DNA of 64,000 bases from M3007 sp044230315. GTDB lineage: Bacteria > Bacteroidota > Bacteroidia > Chitinophagales > Saprospiraceae. Position 1 is the stretch's first letter. Every line of letters starts with the position of its first letter. The DNA lies in the NCBI GenBank assembly GCA_044230315.1, contig JBGARJ010000025.1, forward strand, positions 1 through 64,000, given 5' to 3'. A model generated the notes under the pieces. The model was not told the origin of the DNA and made no database searches. It saw nothing but the letters and a program-made list of their open reading frames with translations. Shown here piece by piece: positions 8,812 to 16,838 of the stretch. Both the position numbers and the translations under genes were made by a program.

Positions 8812-9462
8812 TCAACCTTGTCTTTCGTATTTCCAGTACATCCAGGCGCCGTATGCAATGTGTAGCAAGCCAAATCCCAGGGTCCACAATTCCAGACCGT
8901 TACCAAGATAGAACAAGCCCAGCAAACCGAGCGCAATTTCGGACAAACCTAAAAATTCCACGTCGCGCAACGTAAACTTACTGCCGTGTACGAGGGCCAG
9001 GCCATAAAACACCAGGGTGGCCGGCGCTACCAGCGCGGGCAGATCGTGGTACAGCAGGGCCAGGCAAAACAAACCGCCGGCAAACAACGGCACCGAAACG
9101 GCCCACAACAGCCGGCGTGAGGTGGCATCCCAGATCTTCAACCCCTGCCGGCGGGCTTTGCGGGTGGTGAAAAAAATACCACCCGCAAGCGCCGAAACTA
9201 ACACCAGTAGCGCGATCAGCACGAATACACGTTTGTAGTCCATGCCCCATTTTATAGTATGGATCGCTTTTTCATAGTAATTCCCGCCTTCGGCCGCCAA
9301 GGGCCACATATCCAGGTACCCGTACACGGCAGCCGACCCGGCCAGGGCACAAAAGCCGGCCCAGACCCCCGACAAACCGCTGAGGCTCAAAAACCGGCTG
9401 CTGCGCTCCATCAGGGCGCGCATCTCGGCGAGGTGTGCAAGTTGTTGTGTTTTTTCGTTCAT
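8812..9462 (-). CDS. Polytopic membrane protein paired with the winged-helix regulator
   Basis: The 216-residue protein has a short cytosolic N-terminus (MNEKTQQLAHLAEMRALMERSSRFL) followed by about six membrane segments, and a basic C-terminus (YWKYERQG). I do not recognise a named family with certainty. The arrangement (membrane protein, then a small HTH_34 regulator 29 bp downstream) recurs in Bacteroidota and suggests a membrane-associated sensing or stress role. That role is inference. Confidence 0.75.
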   Translation of the reverse strand: MNEKTQQLAHLAEMRALMERSSRFLSLSGLSGVWAGFCALAGSAAVYGYLDMWPLAAEGGNYYEKAIHTIKWGMDYKRVFVLIALLVLVSALAGGIFFTTRKARRQGLKIWDATSRRLLWAVSVPLFAGGLFCLALLYHDLPALVAPATLVFYGLALVHGSKFTLRDVEFLGLSEIALGLLGLFYLGNGLELWTLGFGLLHIAYGAWMYWKYERQG

Positions 9463-9610
9463 AAAAAAGAACTTTGCGATACAAAGTTAATTCATCTTGG
9501 CTAACTGCCAAAATTCCAGGGAGAAATTTTATCGCATACGCTTTCCAAGGGGAATGCACACCAGCGTTTCCGGACTGGCCGGAACACCGTACCTTGCGCC
9601 TTCTTTTGCT

Positions 9611-10345
9611 ATGTCTAACCTGATTTACGGTCATCACCCCGTGGTGGAAGCCATTCAAGCCGGCAAACCGGTGGAAAAAGTATTTTTCCAGCAGGGTTTG
9701 CGCGGCGATCTGGAAAAAGAGATCCGCCACCTGACGAAGGCGCACGATATCCCGTTGCAGGTCGTTCCCAAAGAAAAACTGAACAAGTTGGTGCGGGGCA
9801 ACCATCAGGGTGTGGCCGCCTGGCTGGCGCTGGTGGCGTACCAGGCCTTGGACGACGTGGTTCCGTTTGTATTCGAACAAGGCGAAACACCCTTGCTGGT
9901 GCTGCTCGACGGAATCACCGATGTACGCAATTTCGGGGCCATCTGCCGTTCGGCCGAATGTGCGGGCGTCCACGCCGTGGTCGTACCGCAATCGGGCGCC
10001 GCACCGGCCAACGAAGATGCGATGAAGGCATCTGCAGGGGCCCTGGCCCGCATTCGCCTGTGCCGGGTGCGCAGCCTTTTTTCAACGGTGGAATGGTTGC
10101 AGCAATCAGGGGTACAAGTGGTGGCCACCGCCCTTGGCGCCAAGGCCGTGCCCTTGTACCAGATCGATTTTTCACTGCCTACCGCTATTCTTCTGGGATC
10201 GGAAGGCGAAGGCGTCCATGCCAAGTTGCTCAAAATGTCCGACCGGGTGGCGCGCATCCCGCAGGCAACCGATTTTGATTCCTTTAACGTCAGTGTAGCA
10301 GCCGGTATCGCGTTATACGAAGCGCTCCGGCAAAGGGGGTATTGA
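9611..10345 (+). CDS. rlmB: SpoU-family 23S rRNA (guanosine-2'-O-)-methyltransferase, RlmB type
   Basis: The 244-residue product begins MSNLIYGHHPVVEAI, the usual RlmB substrate-binding N-terminus, and has the three SPOUT knot motifs: DVRNFGAICRSAECAG, LLGSEGEGVHAKLLKMSD, and IPQATDFDSFNVSVAAGIALYEA. It methylates a 23S rRNA guanosine ribose (G2251 in E. coli numbering, known from the family). The frame is open to 9497, but the ATG at 9611 matches the family start. Its stop codon lies at the edge of a long GGTTTCA repeat block. Confidence 0.9.
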   Translation: MSNLIYGHHPVVEAIQAGKPVEKVFFQQGLRGDLEKEIRHLTKAHDIPLQVVPKEKLNKLVRGNHQGVAAWLALVAYQALDDVVPFVFEQGETPLLVLLDGITDVRNFGAICRSAECAGVHAVVVPQSGAAPANEDAMKASAGALARIRLCRVRSLFSTVEWLQQSGVQVVATALGAKAVPLYQIDFSLPTAILLGSEGEGVHAKLLKMSDRVARIPQATDFDSFNVSVAAGIALYEALRQRGY

Positions 10346-10758
10346 GGGTTTCAAGGGGTTTCAGGGTTTCAGGGTTTCAAGAGGTTTCAGGGTTTCAAGA
10401 GGTTTCAGGGTTTCAAGAGGTTTCAGGGTTTCAAGAGGTTTCAGGGTTTCAAGGGGTTTCAAGGGGTTTCAGGGTTTCAGGAGGTTTCAAGGTTTCAAAG
10501 GATTTCAGGGTTTCAGGGTTTAAGAAGGTTTCAAGGGGTTTCATGGTTTTAAGAAGTCTTCATCTGCATCAAGCAAACGGAAAATTATTACAGGCTAATC
10601 AGATGAGACCTCTTGCAACTCTGCAACCCCTTGAAACCCTGCAACCTCCTGCAACCTCCTGAAACCCTGAAACCCCCTGAAACCTTGAAACCTTGAAACC
10701 CTGAAACCCCTTGAAACCCTGCAACCCCTTGAAACCTCCTGAAACCCTGCAACCTCCT
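10346..10758. repeat. Palindromic GGTTTCA minisatellite, locus 1
   Basis: The gap between rlmB and the next gene is almost entirely repeat. From 10346 to about 10545 the plus strand carries around 22 units of consensus GRGGTTTCAR, mostly 8-10 nt and often in an 18-nt couplet (GGGTTTCAAGAGGTTTCA). From about 10615 to 10758 the reverse complement follows (TGAAACCCTTGAAACC...), with TGCAACC variants. A spacer of roughly 65-70 bp separates the arms. The second arm ends 3 bp before the next start codon. A near-identical arrangement lies at 25816-26217. It is not a CRISPR array: units are too short and have no unique spacers. Confidence 0.9.
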
Positions 10759-10761
10759 ACT

Positions 10762-11568
10762 ATGAAGCATTTTACCGATCAAATGGGGCGCAGCATAGCC
10801 CTTCCCGTTTTTCCACCGCGGCGCATTGTATCGCTGGTGCCTTCGCAAACGGAATTGCTGAGCGATCTGGGACTGGAAGACGTCGTGGTAGGGATTACTA
10901 AATTTTGCGTGCATCCGCCGGCGTGGTTCCAGCATAAAAACCGGGTCGGTGGGACCAAAACGATCAATTTTCAAAAGGTGGCCGATTTGGCGCCGGACCT
11001 GATCATCGGCAACAAGGAAGAAAACGAACAAGAACAGATCAATGCCCTGTCGGCACAGTTCCCCGTATGGATGAGCGATATACGCACGCTTCCCCAGGCC
11101 TGCGCTATGATCCGCAAACTGGGTGCACTAACCGGCAGCGCAGCAACGGCAACCACCATAGCGGATGAAATAGAACGACGCTTTGCTACTAACCAGCCGC
11201 TTGCCGGCGCCCGGCGTCCGAAGGTGGCTTATCTGGTCTGGCGAAAACCGTATATGGTGGCAGCCGGGGAAACTTTTATCGATGCGATGCTCGGTCAAGC
11301 GGGCTTTGTCAATGTCTTCGGCCACAAAAACCGCTATCCGGAAATCCTGCCCGAAGACCTGATCGCTGCCCAACCCGAAGTATTGCTGCTCGCGTCGGAG
11401 CCCTATCCGTTTGCGGAGAAACATATCGACGCATTCCGGTCCATTTGCCCGGCGGCTCAGATCAGGGTGGTAGACGGCGAATTGTTTTCCTGGTATGGCA
11501 GCCGTTTGTTGCAGGCGCCGGATTATTACCGCCAACTACGGGAGAGCCTGACTCCGGCGTTGGAATAG
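10762..11568 (+). CDS. Helical-backbone metal/cobalamin-receptor-like protein (BtuF fold)
   Basis: The 268-residue protein matches the class III substrate-binding fold: PRRIVSLVPSQTELLSDLGLEDVVVGIT, then a Peripla_BP_2 type second lobe with APDLIIGNKEENEQEQI and EDLIAAQPEVLLLASEPYPF. Proteins of this fold bind vitamin B12 or iron chelates for ABC importers. It has no signal peptide or lipobox (it starts MKHFTDQMGRSIALP), so it would stay in the cytoplasm unless the start is misjudged; upstream is only repeat DNA. No permease or ATPase genes adjoin it. Cytosolic members are known in Bacteroidota, but their role is unclear. Confidence 0.8.
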   Translation: MKHFTDQMGRSIALPVFPPRRIVSLVPSQTELLSDLGLEDVVVGITKFCVHPPAWFQHKNRVGGTKTINFQKVADLAPDLIIGNKEENEQEQINALSAQFPVWMSDIRTLPQACAMIRKLGALTGSAATATTIADEIERRFATNQPLAGARRPKVAYLVWRKPYMVAAGETFIDAMLGQAGFVNVFGHKNRYPEILPEDLIAAQPEVLLLASEPYPFAEKHIDAFRSICPAAQIRVVDGELFSWYGSRLLQAPDYYRQLRESLTPALE

Positions 11569-11742
11569 CGCCGGGATTGGCAGAAATTGCCGGTTCAGCC
11601 CCGGTTGGCAAAAGTTTGACGGAGCGGTGTCGAACACTTTTCCGCATTAAACCTTTTATTTGCTCGTTAATCCCATTCGGAATACGTTTGGCGTTCTGCG
11701 ATGCAATTCCAACTATGATCTAAACTTCAGGACCGTCAAATC

Positions 11743-11756
11743 TGACCGGACGGTCA
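11743..11756. promoter_or_regulatory. TGACCG-GA-CGGTCA palindrome upstream of the subtilisin-like gene
   Basis: Two 6-bp arms with a 2-bp spacer form a 14-bp palindrome of the size and shape of TetR-family operators, 31 bp before the start at 11788. A further GACCGTCA half-site lies at 11731-11738, and a TGACCGTCA is also found upstream of the gene at 1111. No regulator gene of that class is in the window. Confidence 0.4.
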
Positions 11757-11787
11757 GCTGGATTCGACCTAAACACACATACACAAT

Positions 11788-13425
11788 ATGACGATTAAAT
11801 TGAACCGACTCCTGTTCTTATTGGTTTTGGGCCTTCCATTGGCCCTGCGCGGGCAATCGACCTGGCGCAGCCCGGGCGAATTACTGCTTCAACTCAACGA
11901 TGAGGCGGCCCCTGCCACTGTGCTGAATCAATTGCTGCGCGCCGCGCCTGGGAATGCCCCAATGGCCTGGAAATCGGTGGTCGCCGCCGACTGGCATGTT
12001 TATTTACTCGAATTTAACGAAACAGGCGCCGACCCCGCGCTTTTGCTGGCCGCCGCCCGCCGAAATCCGGACATTCGAGCGGCGCAGTGGAACTACCGGG
12101 TCCAATACCGGTACACGCAACCCAACGACCCCGACTGGTTCAAGCAAGACAATATGACCCTCATCAATATGCCCGACGTGTGGGATGTCGCCACCGGTGG
12201 CCTGACGCCGGCGGGCGATACGATCGTAGTGGCCGTGCTGGAGCAAGGCGCCCTGCTCGAACACCCCGATGTAGTGCCCAATGTTTGGTACAACCGCGGG
12301 GAAATCCCGAACAATGGGTTGGACGACGACGGCAACGGATTCAAAGATGATTACCGCGGCTGGAACCCACGCACCCAAAATGACGACCCCGGTTTTATCA
12401 ATTTTCACGGGACGGCCGTCAACGGGATCATCGGCGCGAAGGGCAACAATGGCGTCGGTATAAGCGGCGTCAACTGGAATGTCAAACTCATGAACATTTC
12501 CGACACCGAAAAAGAGAGCGAGATCATTTCGGGCTACAATTATGTGGCTAAAATGCGCCGCCTGTACAACACCACCAATGGCGCAAAAGGTGCCTTCGTG
12601 GTAGCCACCAACGCTTCGTTTGGGGTGGATAACGCCTGGGCGGCCGACCACCCGCTCTGGTGCGCCGTATATGACTCGCTCGGCGCCGTAGGGGTGCTTA
12701 GCGTTGGCGCAACGACCAATTCCGAAACCAACGTTGACCAGGAAGGTGATATGCCGAGCACTTGCCCGAGCCAGTACCTCATCATTGTGAACAGCGTAGA
12801 TAAACTGGACAAACGGTGGAAACCGACGGGCACCGGTGCGGTGAATGTGGATTTGGCCGCTCCCGGTCAAAGTTATTCCACCCTCAGCGAGGGCCTGAAC
12901 CCAACCTACGGGCCTTTCGAAGGCACTTCATCTGCCGCCCCGCATGTCACCGGCGCCGTGGCCTTGCTGTATAACCTGAATTGCCCCGACCTGACGGCCG
13001 ACGCGCTCACCCAGCCGGCCCTTTGCGCCAAACGGATGCGCGACCTGTTGTTGCAAAATGTCGCACCCAACAGCACGCTTGATTCCGTCACGGTTACGGG
13101 CGGCCGGCTCGATGTGAACGCCACCGTGCGCGCGGTGCAGCAGCTCTGTGATGGCGCCACCACCGGGCGGCTTGCCATTGAATGGGTCCGCCCTAATCCG
13201 GCGCATACGGAGTTGCGCATCCGGTTTCAGACGCCGACGTACAGCCCGTACAAGATCCGTGTGTTCAATATGCTGGGCCAGCTCATGTTCGAAGATAGCG
13301 TAGATCCCGATCCGTTCATCAGCAACGAGCGTACCTACGACGTCAGCCGCCTGCCCATTGGCGTTTATTCCATTTCTTTCGGCCGGAACGATGCCTGGCG
13401 TTCGGAGAAATTTGTGAAAAAATAA
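11788..13425 (+). CDS. Secreted subtilisin-like (S8) protein with T9SS sorting domain; Glu in place of the catalytic Asp
   Basis: The 545-residue protein has a signal peptide (cleaved after about LRGQS), a fervidolysin-like prodomain region, an S8 domain and a C-terminal type A sorting domain (PNPAHTELRIRF...LPIGVYSISFGR...EKFVKK) that directs export by T9SS. The catalytic His is at H207 (NFHGTAVNGIIG) and Ser at S381 (GTSSAAPHVTG). At the Asp motif the protein reads VVAVLEQGALLEHPD, so E152 stands where D is expected. A LDDDGNGFKDD loop (179-188) looks Ca-binding. It is therefore a probable surface protease or a degenerate one; activity is uncertain. Confidence 0.85.
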   Translation: MTIKLNRLLFLLVLGLPLALRGQSTWRSPGELLLQLNDEAAPATVLNQLLRAAPGNAPMAWKSVVAADWHVYLLEFNETGADPALLLAAARRNPDIRAAQWNYRVQYRYTQPNDPDWFKQDNMTLINMPDVWDVATGGLTPAGDTIVVAVLEQGALLEHPDVVPNVWYNRGEIPNNGLDDDGNGFKDDYRGWNPRTQNDDPGFINFHGTAVNGIIGAKGNNGVGISGVNWNVKLMNISDTEKESEIISGYNYVAKMRRLYNTTNGAKGAFVVATNASFGVDNAWAADHPLWCAVYDSLGAVGVLSVGATTNSETNVDQEGDMPSTCPSQYLIIVNSVDKLDKRWKPTGTGAVNVDLAAPGQSYSTLSEGLNPTYGPFEGTSSAAPHVTGAVALLYNLNCPDLTADALTQPALCAKRMRDLLLQNVAPNSTLDSVTVTGGRLDVNATVRAVQQLCDGATTGRLAIEWVRPNPAHTELRIRFQTPTYSPYKIRVFNMLGQLMFEDSVDPDPFISNERTYDVSRLPIGVYSISFGRNDAWRSEKFVKK

Positions 13426-13432
13426 TATCCGG

Positions 13433-13465
13433 TTTGGAAATTCGCTCACCGGGCTTTTATCTTTG
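13433..13465 (+). promoter_or_regulatory. Bacteroidota promoter of tRNA-Arg
   Basis: TTTG at 13433-13436 and TATCTTTG at 13458-13465 are separated by 21 bp, matching the -33/-7 consensus of Bacteroidota sigma-A. The box ends 21 bp before the tRNA 5' end. This is the clearest complete promoter in the window. Confidence 0.75.
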
Positions 13466-13486
13466 CAGCCCGAAAACAGAAGCGAT

Positions 13487-13559
13487 GGCTCCGTAGCTTA
13501 ATGGATAGAGCATCTGACTACGGATCAGAAGGTTAGAGGTTCGAGTCCTCTCGGAGTCA
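13487..13559 (+). tRNA. tRNA-Arg (anticodon ACG)
   Basis: The 73-nt gene folds into a full cloverleaf. The acceptor stem pairs GGCTCCG with CGGAGTC (one G-U), the anticodon stem TCTGA/TCAGA encloses CTACGGA, giving anticodon ACG at 13520-13522, and the T-arm carries GGTTCGAGTCC. The discriminator base is A. CCA is not encoded. ACG is normally deaminated to ICG by TadA. Confidence 0.95.
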
Positions 13560-13662
13560 CGAAAAATCATAAGTTCCTGATTGTGTGCGGTTTGAATTGA
13601 TTTGTTTTCATGTACCAACCACGCAGGCACTTTTATACACCACCATACAAGTTAACAGAGTC

Positions 13663-13917
13663 ATGTCGAAAGTTTGTGATTTGACGGGTAAAAAGCCTAT
13701 TACGGGCAATCACGTATCGCACTCCAACCGCAAAACGAAGCGCCGGTTTTATCCGAACCTGCAAACCAAGCGGTTTTTTATGCCGGAAACCGGCCAGTGG
13801 GTTACGTTGAAAGTGAGCACTTCGGCCATCCGCACCATCAATAAATTGGGGCTGTACGCTTACATCAAAAAACTGGAAAAGAAAGGCGAGATCGTATTTC
13901 ATTCCGACGCGGAATAA
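13663..13917 (+). CDS. rpmB: Large-subunit ribosomal protein bL28
   Basis: The 84-residue basic protein MSKVCDLTGKKPITGNHVSHSNRKTKRRF is a clear bL28. The first gene of a three-gene ribosomal cluster, it is followed after 23 bp by rpmG and then a DUF4295 gene, an order typical of Bacteroidota. The start at 13663 is preferred over the open frame to 13585 because it gives the conserved N-terminus. Confidence 0.97.
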   Translation: MSKVCDLTGKKPITGNHVSHSNRKTKRRFYPNLQTKRFFMPETGQWVTLKVSTSAIRTINKLGLYAYIKKLEKKGEIVFHSDAE

Positions 13918-13940
13918 CTTATACTTGAATATCTGACAAA

Positions 13941-14129
13941 ATGGCAAAGAAAAGCAAAGGCAACCGGCTTCAGATAATTTTGGAGTGCACAGAGCACAAG
14001 ACCAGCGGTCTGCCCGGAACGTCGCGTTACATCACCCAGAAAAACCGCAAAAACACGCCGGAACGCCTGGAATTGAAAAAATACAACCCGATCATGCGAA
14101 AGTACACGGTACACCGCGAGATCAAATAA
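13941..14129 (+). CDS. rpmG: Large-subunit ribosomal protein bL33
   Basis: This 62-residue protein begins MAKKSKGNRLQIILECTEHK and ends in KYNPIMRKYTVHREIK, matching bL33. It keeps only one Cys (C17 region), so it is the zinc-free (C-minus) form. It lies in the rpmB-rpmG-DUF4295 operon. Confidence 0.96.
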   Translation: MAKKSKGNRLQIILECTEHKTSGLPGTSRYITQKNRKNTPERLELKKYNPIMRKYTVHREIK

Positions 14130-14193
14130 GGGTTTGTTCCTTGCACCTCCGTGAACCACTTCTACTTCGCTCAATCTCTTAATACGGAAGATC

Positions 14194-14373
14194 ATGGCTA
14201 AAAAAGTATCTAAAAACGCACGGGTAGCCCAACGCGCCGCCAACGCCGGCTCCGGCAAAGACCATGTCAAAGTGGTGAAGGCCGTGAAAGATCCCGTTAC
14301 GGGCAAATACACCTACAAGCAAATGATCGTTCACAAAGACAAAGTGAAAGATTTCTTTGCTGATGTAAAATAA
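14194..14373 (+). CDS. DUF4295 small basic protein of the ribosomal cluster
   Basis: The 59-residue ORF MAKKVSKNARVAQRAANAGS...VKAVKDPVTGKYTYKQMIVHKDKVKDFFADVK is a DUF4295 member, a small lysine-rich protein found next to L28/L33 in most Bacteroidota. Its position and basic charge suggest ribosome association. It ends the cluster, just before a strong terminator. Confidence 0.92.
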   Translation: MAKKVSKNARVAQRAANAGSGKDHVKVVKAVKDPVTGKYTYKQMIVHKDKVKDFFADVK

Positions 14374-14397
14374 GGGCCTGCCTGCAGGCTATTCACG

Positions 14398-14441
14398 CCG
14401 CGGGGCAATCCGGATTTCCGGATTGCCCCGCGGCTTTTTTT
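14398..14441 (+). terminator. Rho-independent terminator of the rpmB-rpmG-DUF4295 operon
   Basis: CCGCGGGGCAATCCGG and its perfect complement CCGGATTGCCCCGCGG form a 16-bp stem with a 4-nt loop (ATTT), then C and seven T. It lies 24 bp after the DUF4295 stop. Confidence 0.93.
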
Positions 14442-14450
14442 ATACAGATC

Positions 14451-16382
14451 TTACAAGCGGAGCAACTTGCCCGTACGCACGGTATTGCCTGCCTGTATCC
14501 GGTATAACCATACACCTGATGCCGGAAGCGCACCCGCCGGTACGGTAAGGCGGTGATTCCCCGCCGGATACCGGGAAGCGGTTTGGTACACCAGCCGGCC
14601 CGTCAGGTCGAATACCTCCAGTAGCACGGGCATATCCTGGTGCAGCGACAAGCCAAAAACGGTGCTTTCTGCAAACGGGTTCGGCTGCGGCAACGTGACT
14701 GTGGCTTCCGGCCCGGGTTCCTGGCCAACCCGAAATTGAAGCGGCCGTATGGAAGCGCCTTCGGCGGGGTAAACTTCCGGACGCAGCCGGCTGTCGTCGA
14801 CGCGGAACGCCGCCGATAACCACCCGGGTGCATTCGCGCGAACCAGCACATAGATCAAGGGCTCCACGGCGCCAACGCGTACCGGCCCAGCATTGACGCA
14901 GGCGATGCGCAAATCTCCTTCGGGGGTGATTGCCACGCCGGAAGGGGGAACGCCGCGTACGTCCAGTATCTCCAGCAAGGACGGTTCCGCATGCAGCGCG
15001 AGCTGCCACCCATCCAGTTGCAGGACCTCGGTGAGCCGGAGCGGTATCCATTGCGTCGCGCCGGGTTGCAGGAAAACATCGTCGGCGATCAGCGTTGCGG
15101 GCGCTCCTGTCATGCGGTCTTCCGGAGGGCCAATCAAAAACGCATTTGTATTGACGTCGCCCATTTTTATTCCAATAAACTGGAGCCCATTCAAGGCTGT
15201 GTCTTTCCAAAGCGAATCAATGGAAATGGCATACGTATCGCGCACAGCGGCATAATTGGTCAGATTGGACGGATCGGCTACCGGTCGAATAAAGCGCCAG
15301 GGTGGGGTAGTGGGGAAGGTATCGTATACACCAAGAATTAGTTTGCGGATCTCGATAATGTCGAAGGTTGTGACCGTTTGGCTTTGGTTGACATCGGCCG
15401 CAAACACCTGGTAAAAATTCGCGAGCGCTTGCTGCCCCAGAATATGCTTGTTGATGAGTACCAGGTCGAATGTCGAAACGCCGTTCAGCGGATCGTCAAA
15501 CCGCTGGGCCCGTACGGTACCGGTATAAGGGCCATTTACAGGCAGATCGGCAAATGAAAGGGTAAAGCAGGAGTCGCTGGTAAAGGTTTTTTGCAGATTC
15601 TTGTTCAGCGGCCCGCCGGGTGGATTGCCGGCCAGTTCGGCCCGGATGGTGTAGTTGTCCAGTTTCGCACTATCCGGCGCCATCACACAGCCCTGCAAGT
15701 CGATTTTGGCAAACTCGTGGCATACGCAAGCGCCGTTATTTTCCTGCACCAGCACATAACTGTTGCATTGGTTGGTCAGGTTGTTTTCGTCGCGCACCCA
15801 AATCTGGAGCACATGCAAACCCTTGTCGCAGATATCAAAATTTAGCGTCGTATCGGTGGGGAAACCCGTCCCGGCGCCCGATTCCCGTAGGCCGAATTCC
15901 AGTTGGTTGTTTGGCGTACAGTTGTCATTCACATTGATGATGAAGTCGGAGGCATTGAACGACGCGGAGCATTCCGGAGCCTCCAGGTTTTGCGTCAAAC
16001 CATTAAGACACAGCAAATTAGGTGGGTTGCAATCTTTGATGGTAAACAAGTAGGAGCAAGCCGTGCTCAGGTTGCCGCAATTGTCGCTGGCCCGCCAGAT
16101 GATCTGGTGGGTACCGACAGGAAAGGCCTGGTGGACGGTATCCTCGCTGGATTGAATATCGATGGAGCCGTTGTTGCCGAGATCGATCTTGTACGAATAA
16201 TTGATAAACCCACCGGCGCAGGTGGTTACCGCCTTTTCGGTCAGGTACACATCGCCCATGGTACAGCTGCCCGGGTTGAGGCAAAAGGTATGGTTGGAAC
16301 AAGATGTGATCCAGGTGATACTTTGCGCCGGCAACGACCTCCCGGCGATCAGAAGAAGGATAAGTGATACAAATCGTTGCAT
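14451..16382 (-). CDS. Secreted T9SS protein with dockerin-like calcium repeat
   Basis: The 643-residue product has a signal peptide (MQRFVSLILLLIAGRSLPAQ), a Cys-rich N-terminal part with HYR-like beta domains (HQIIWRASDNCGNLSTACSYLF), and a region with two dockerin-like calcium loops (ADVNQSQTVTTFDIIEIRKLIL and KMGDVNTNAF). A cohesin-like beta domain (TQWIPLRLTEVLQLDGWQLAL...) and a C-terminal type A sorting domain (QPNPFAESTVFGLSL...SGVWLYRIQAGNTVRTGKLLRL) follow. It is likely a surface-displayed structural or adhesion protein; no catalytic domain is visible. The start at 16382 gives a normal signal peptide; the frame is open upstream to 16430. Confidence 0.85.
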   Translation of the reverse strand: MQRFVSLILLLIAGRSLPAQSITWITSCSNHTFCLNPGSCTMGDVYLTEKAVTTCAGGFINYSYKIDLGNNGSIDIQSSEDTVHQAFPVGTHQIIWRASDNCGNLSTACSYLFTIKDCNPPNLLCLNGLTQNLEAPECSASFNASDFIINVNDNCTPNNQLEFGLRESGAGTGFPTDTTLNFDICDKGLHVLQIWVRDENNLTNQCNSYVLVQENNGACVCHEFAKIDLQGCVMAPDSAKLDNYTIRAELAGNPPGGPLNKNLQKTFTSDSCFTLSFADLPVNGPYTGTVRAQRFDDPLNGVSTFDLVLINKHILGQQALANFYQVFAADVNQSQTVTTFDIIEIRKLILGVYDTFPTTPPWRFIRPVADPSNLTNYAAVRDTYAISIDSLWKDTALNGLQFIGIKMGDVNTNAFLIGPPEDRMTGAPATLIADDVFLQPGATQWIPLRLTEVLQLDGWQLALHAEPSLLEILDVRGVPPSGVAITPEGDLRIACVNAGPVRVGAVEPLIYVLVRANAPGWLSAAFRVDDSRLRPEVYPAEGASIRPLQFRVGQEPGPEATVTLPQPNPFAESTVFGLSLHQDMPVLLEVFDLTGRLVYQTASRYPAGNHRLTVPAGALPASGVWLYRIQAGNTVRTGKLLRL

Positions 16383-16539
16383 GTTCAATCGGTTGATTTG
16401 TCGTAAACAAACGGGATTAGAATCAGGCAAGATTAAAGGGCTAAACCGGGTGAATAAGGCAGGCAGTTAAAGTGGGCAAAATTAGCGCCAAATTCAGCAG
16501 AATGGCTGCATTTGAGGCATTTTTCCATTGAAAGGCACT

Positions 16540-16576
16540 AAAAAAGCCCCTTCCGGAAATGCCGGAGGGGGCTTTG
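16540..16576 (-). terminator. Rho-independent terminator after the second MetS-like gene
   Basis: On the minus strand AGCCCCCTCCGG pairs with CCGGAAGGGGCT and is followed by a run of T, 20-55 bp downstream of the small gene's stop codon. Confidence 0.85.
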
Positions 16577-16594
16577 AAGACCAGCAGCGTGCTG

Positions 16595-16738
16595 TTATCC
16601 GCCACGTGGATAATTGGCTTCATCTTCATCGACAGCGTCGGGGGGCGCCGTGCGGAGAATGCGGATGAAAAAAGAGGCGGTTATGGCAAAGACGATGCCG
16701 TTGGCCAAAATCATCATAATGAGTGCCGAAGTATTCAT
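16595..16738 (-). CDS. MetS-like NSS transporter small subunit (copy B)
   Basis: The 47-residue ORF MNTSALIMMILANGIVFAIT... has one transmembrane helix (about residues 5-27) followed by a short acidic tail with DAVDEDEANYPRGG. This matches the MetS family, the one-helix partner of neurotransmitter:sodium-symporter (NSS) methionine/alanine importers. It lies about 100 bp downstream of the NSS gene on the same strand, and a paralogue with the same tail (DSVDEEDANYPRGG) lies upstream at 18594-18737. Confidence 0.85.
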   Translation of the reverse strand: MNTSALIMMILANGIVFAITASFFIRILRTAPPDAVDEDEANYPRGG

Positions 16739-16757
16739 GGTGATGTGTTTTAGTTTG

Positions 16758-16834
16758 AGAACATGTTTGGAACTTCTGGTTGCGGCAAATCCAGGAAAGT
16801 TTCAATCCGGACGATGAAATCCCAAACATGTTCT
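16758..16834. repeat. Short palindromic repeat, AGAACATGTTTGG family (copy b)
   Basis: AGAACATGTTTGG at 16758-16770 and CCAAACATGTTCT at 16822-16834 are exact reverse complements, enclosing about 51 bp. The right end lies 4 bp from the stop codon of the minus-strand NSS gene (16839), so the palindrome fills the gap between that gene and the downstream MetS-like gene. Confidence 0.75.
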
Positions 16835-16838
16835 AATT

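Noticed and set aside
10342..10662. ORF of repeats RVSGFQEVSGFQEV in the first minisatellite
   Set aside because: It is an open frame created by the GGTTTCA unit; it has no start context, and the reverse arm gives similar frames on the other strand.
10346..10758. CRISPR array
   Set aside because: Units are 8-10 bp, there are no unique spacers of constant length, the second half is inverted, and no cas genes are present.
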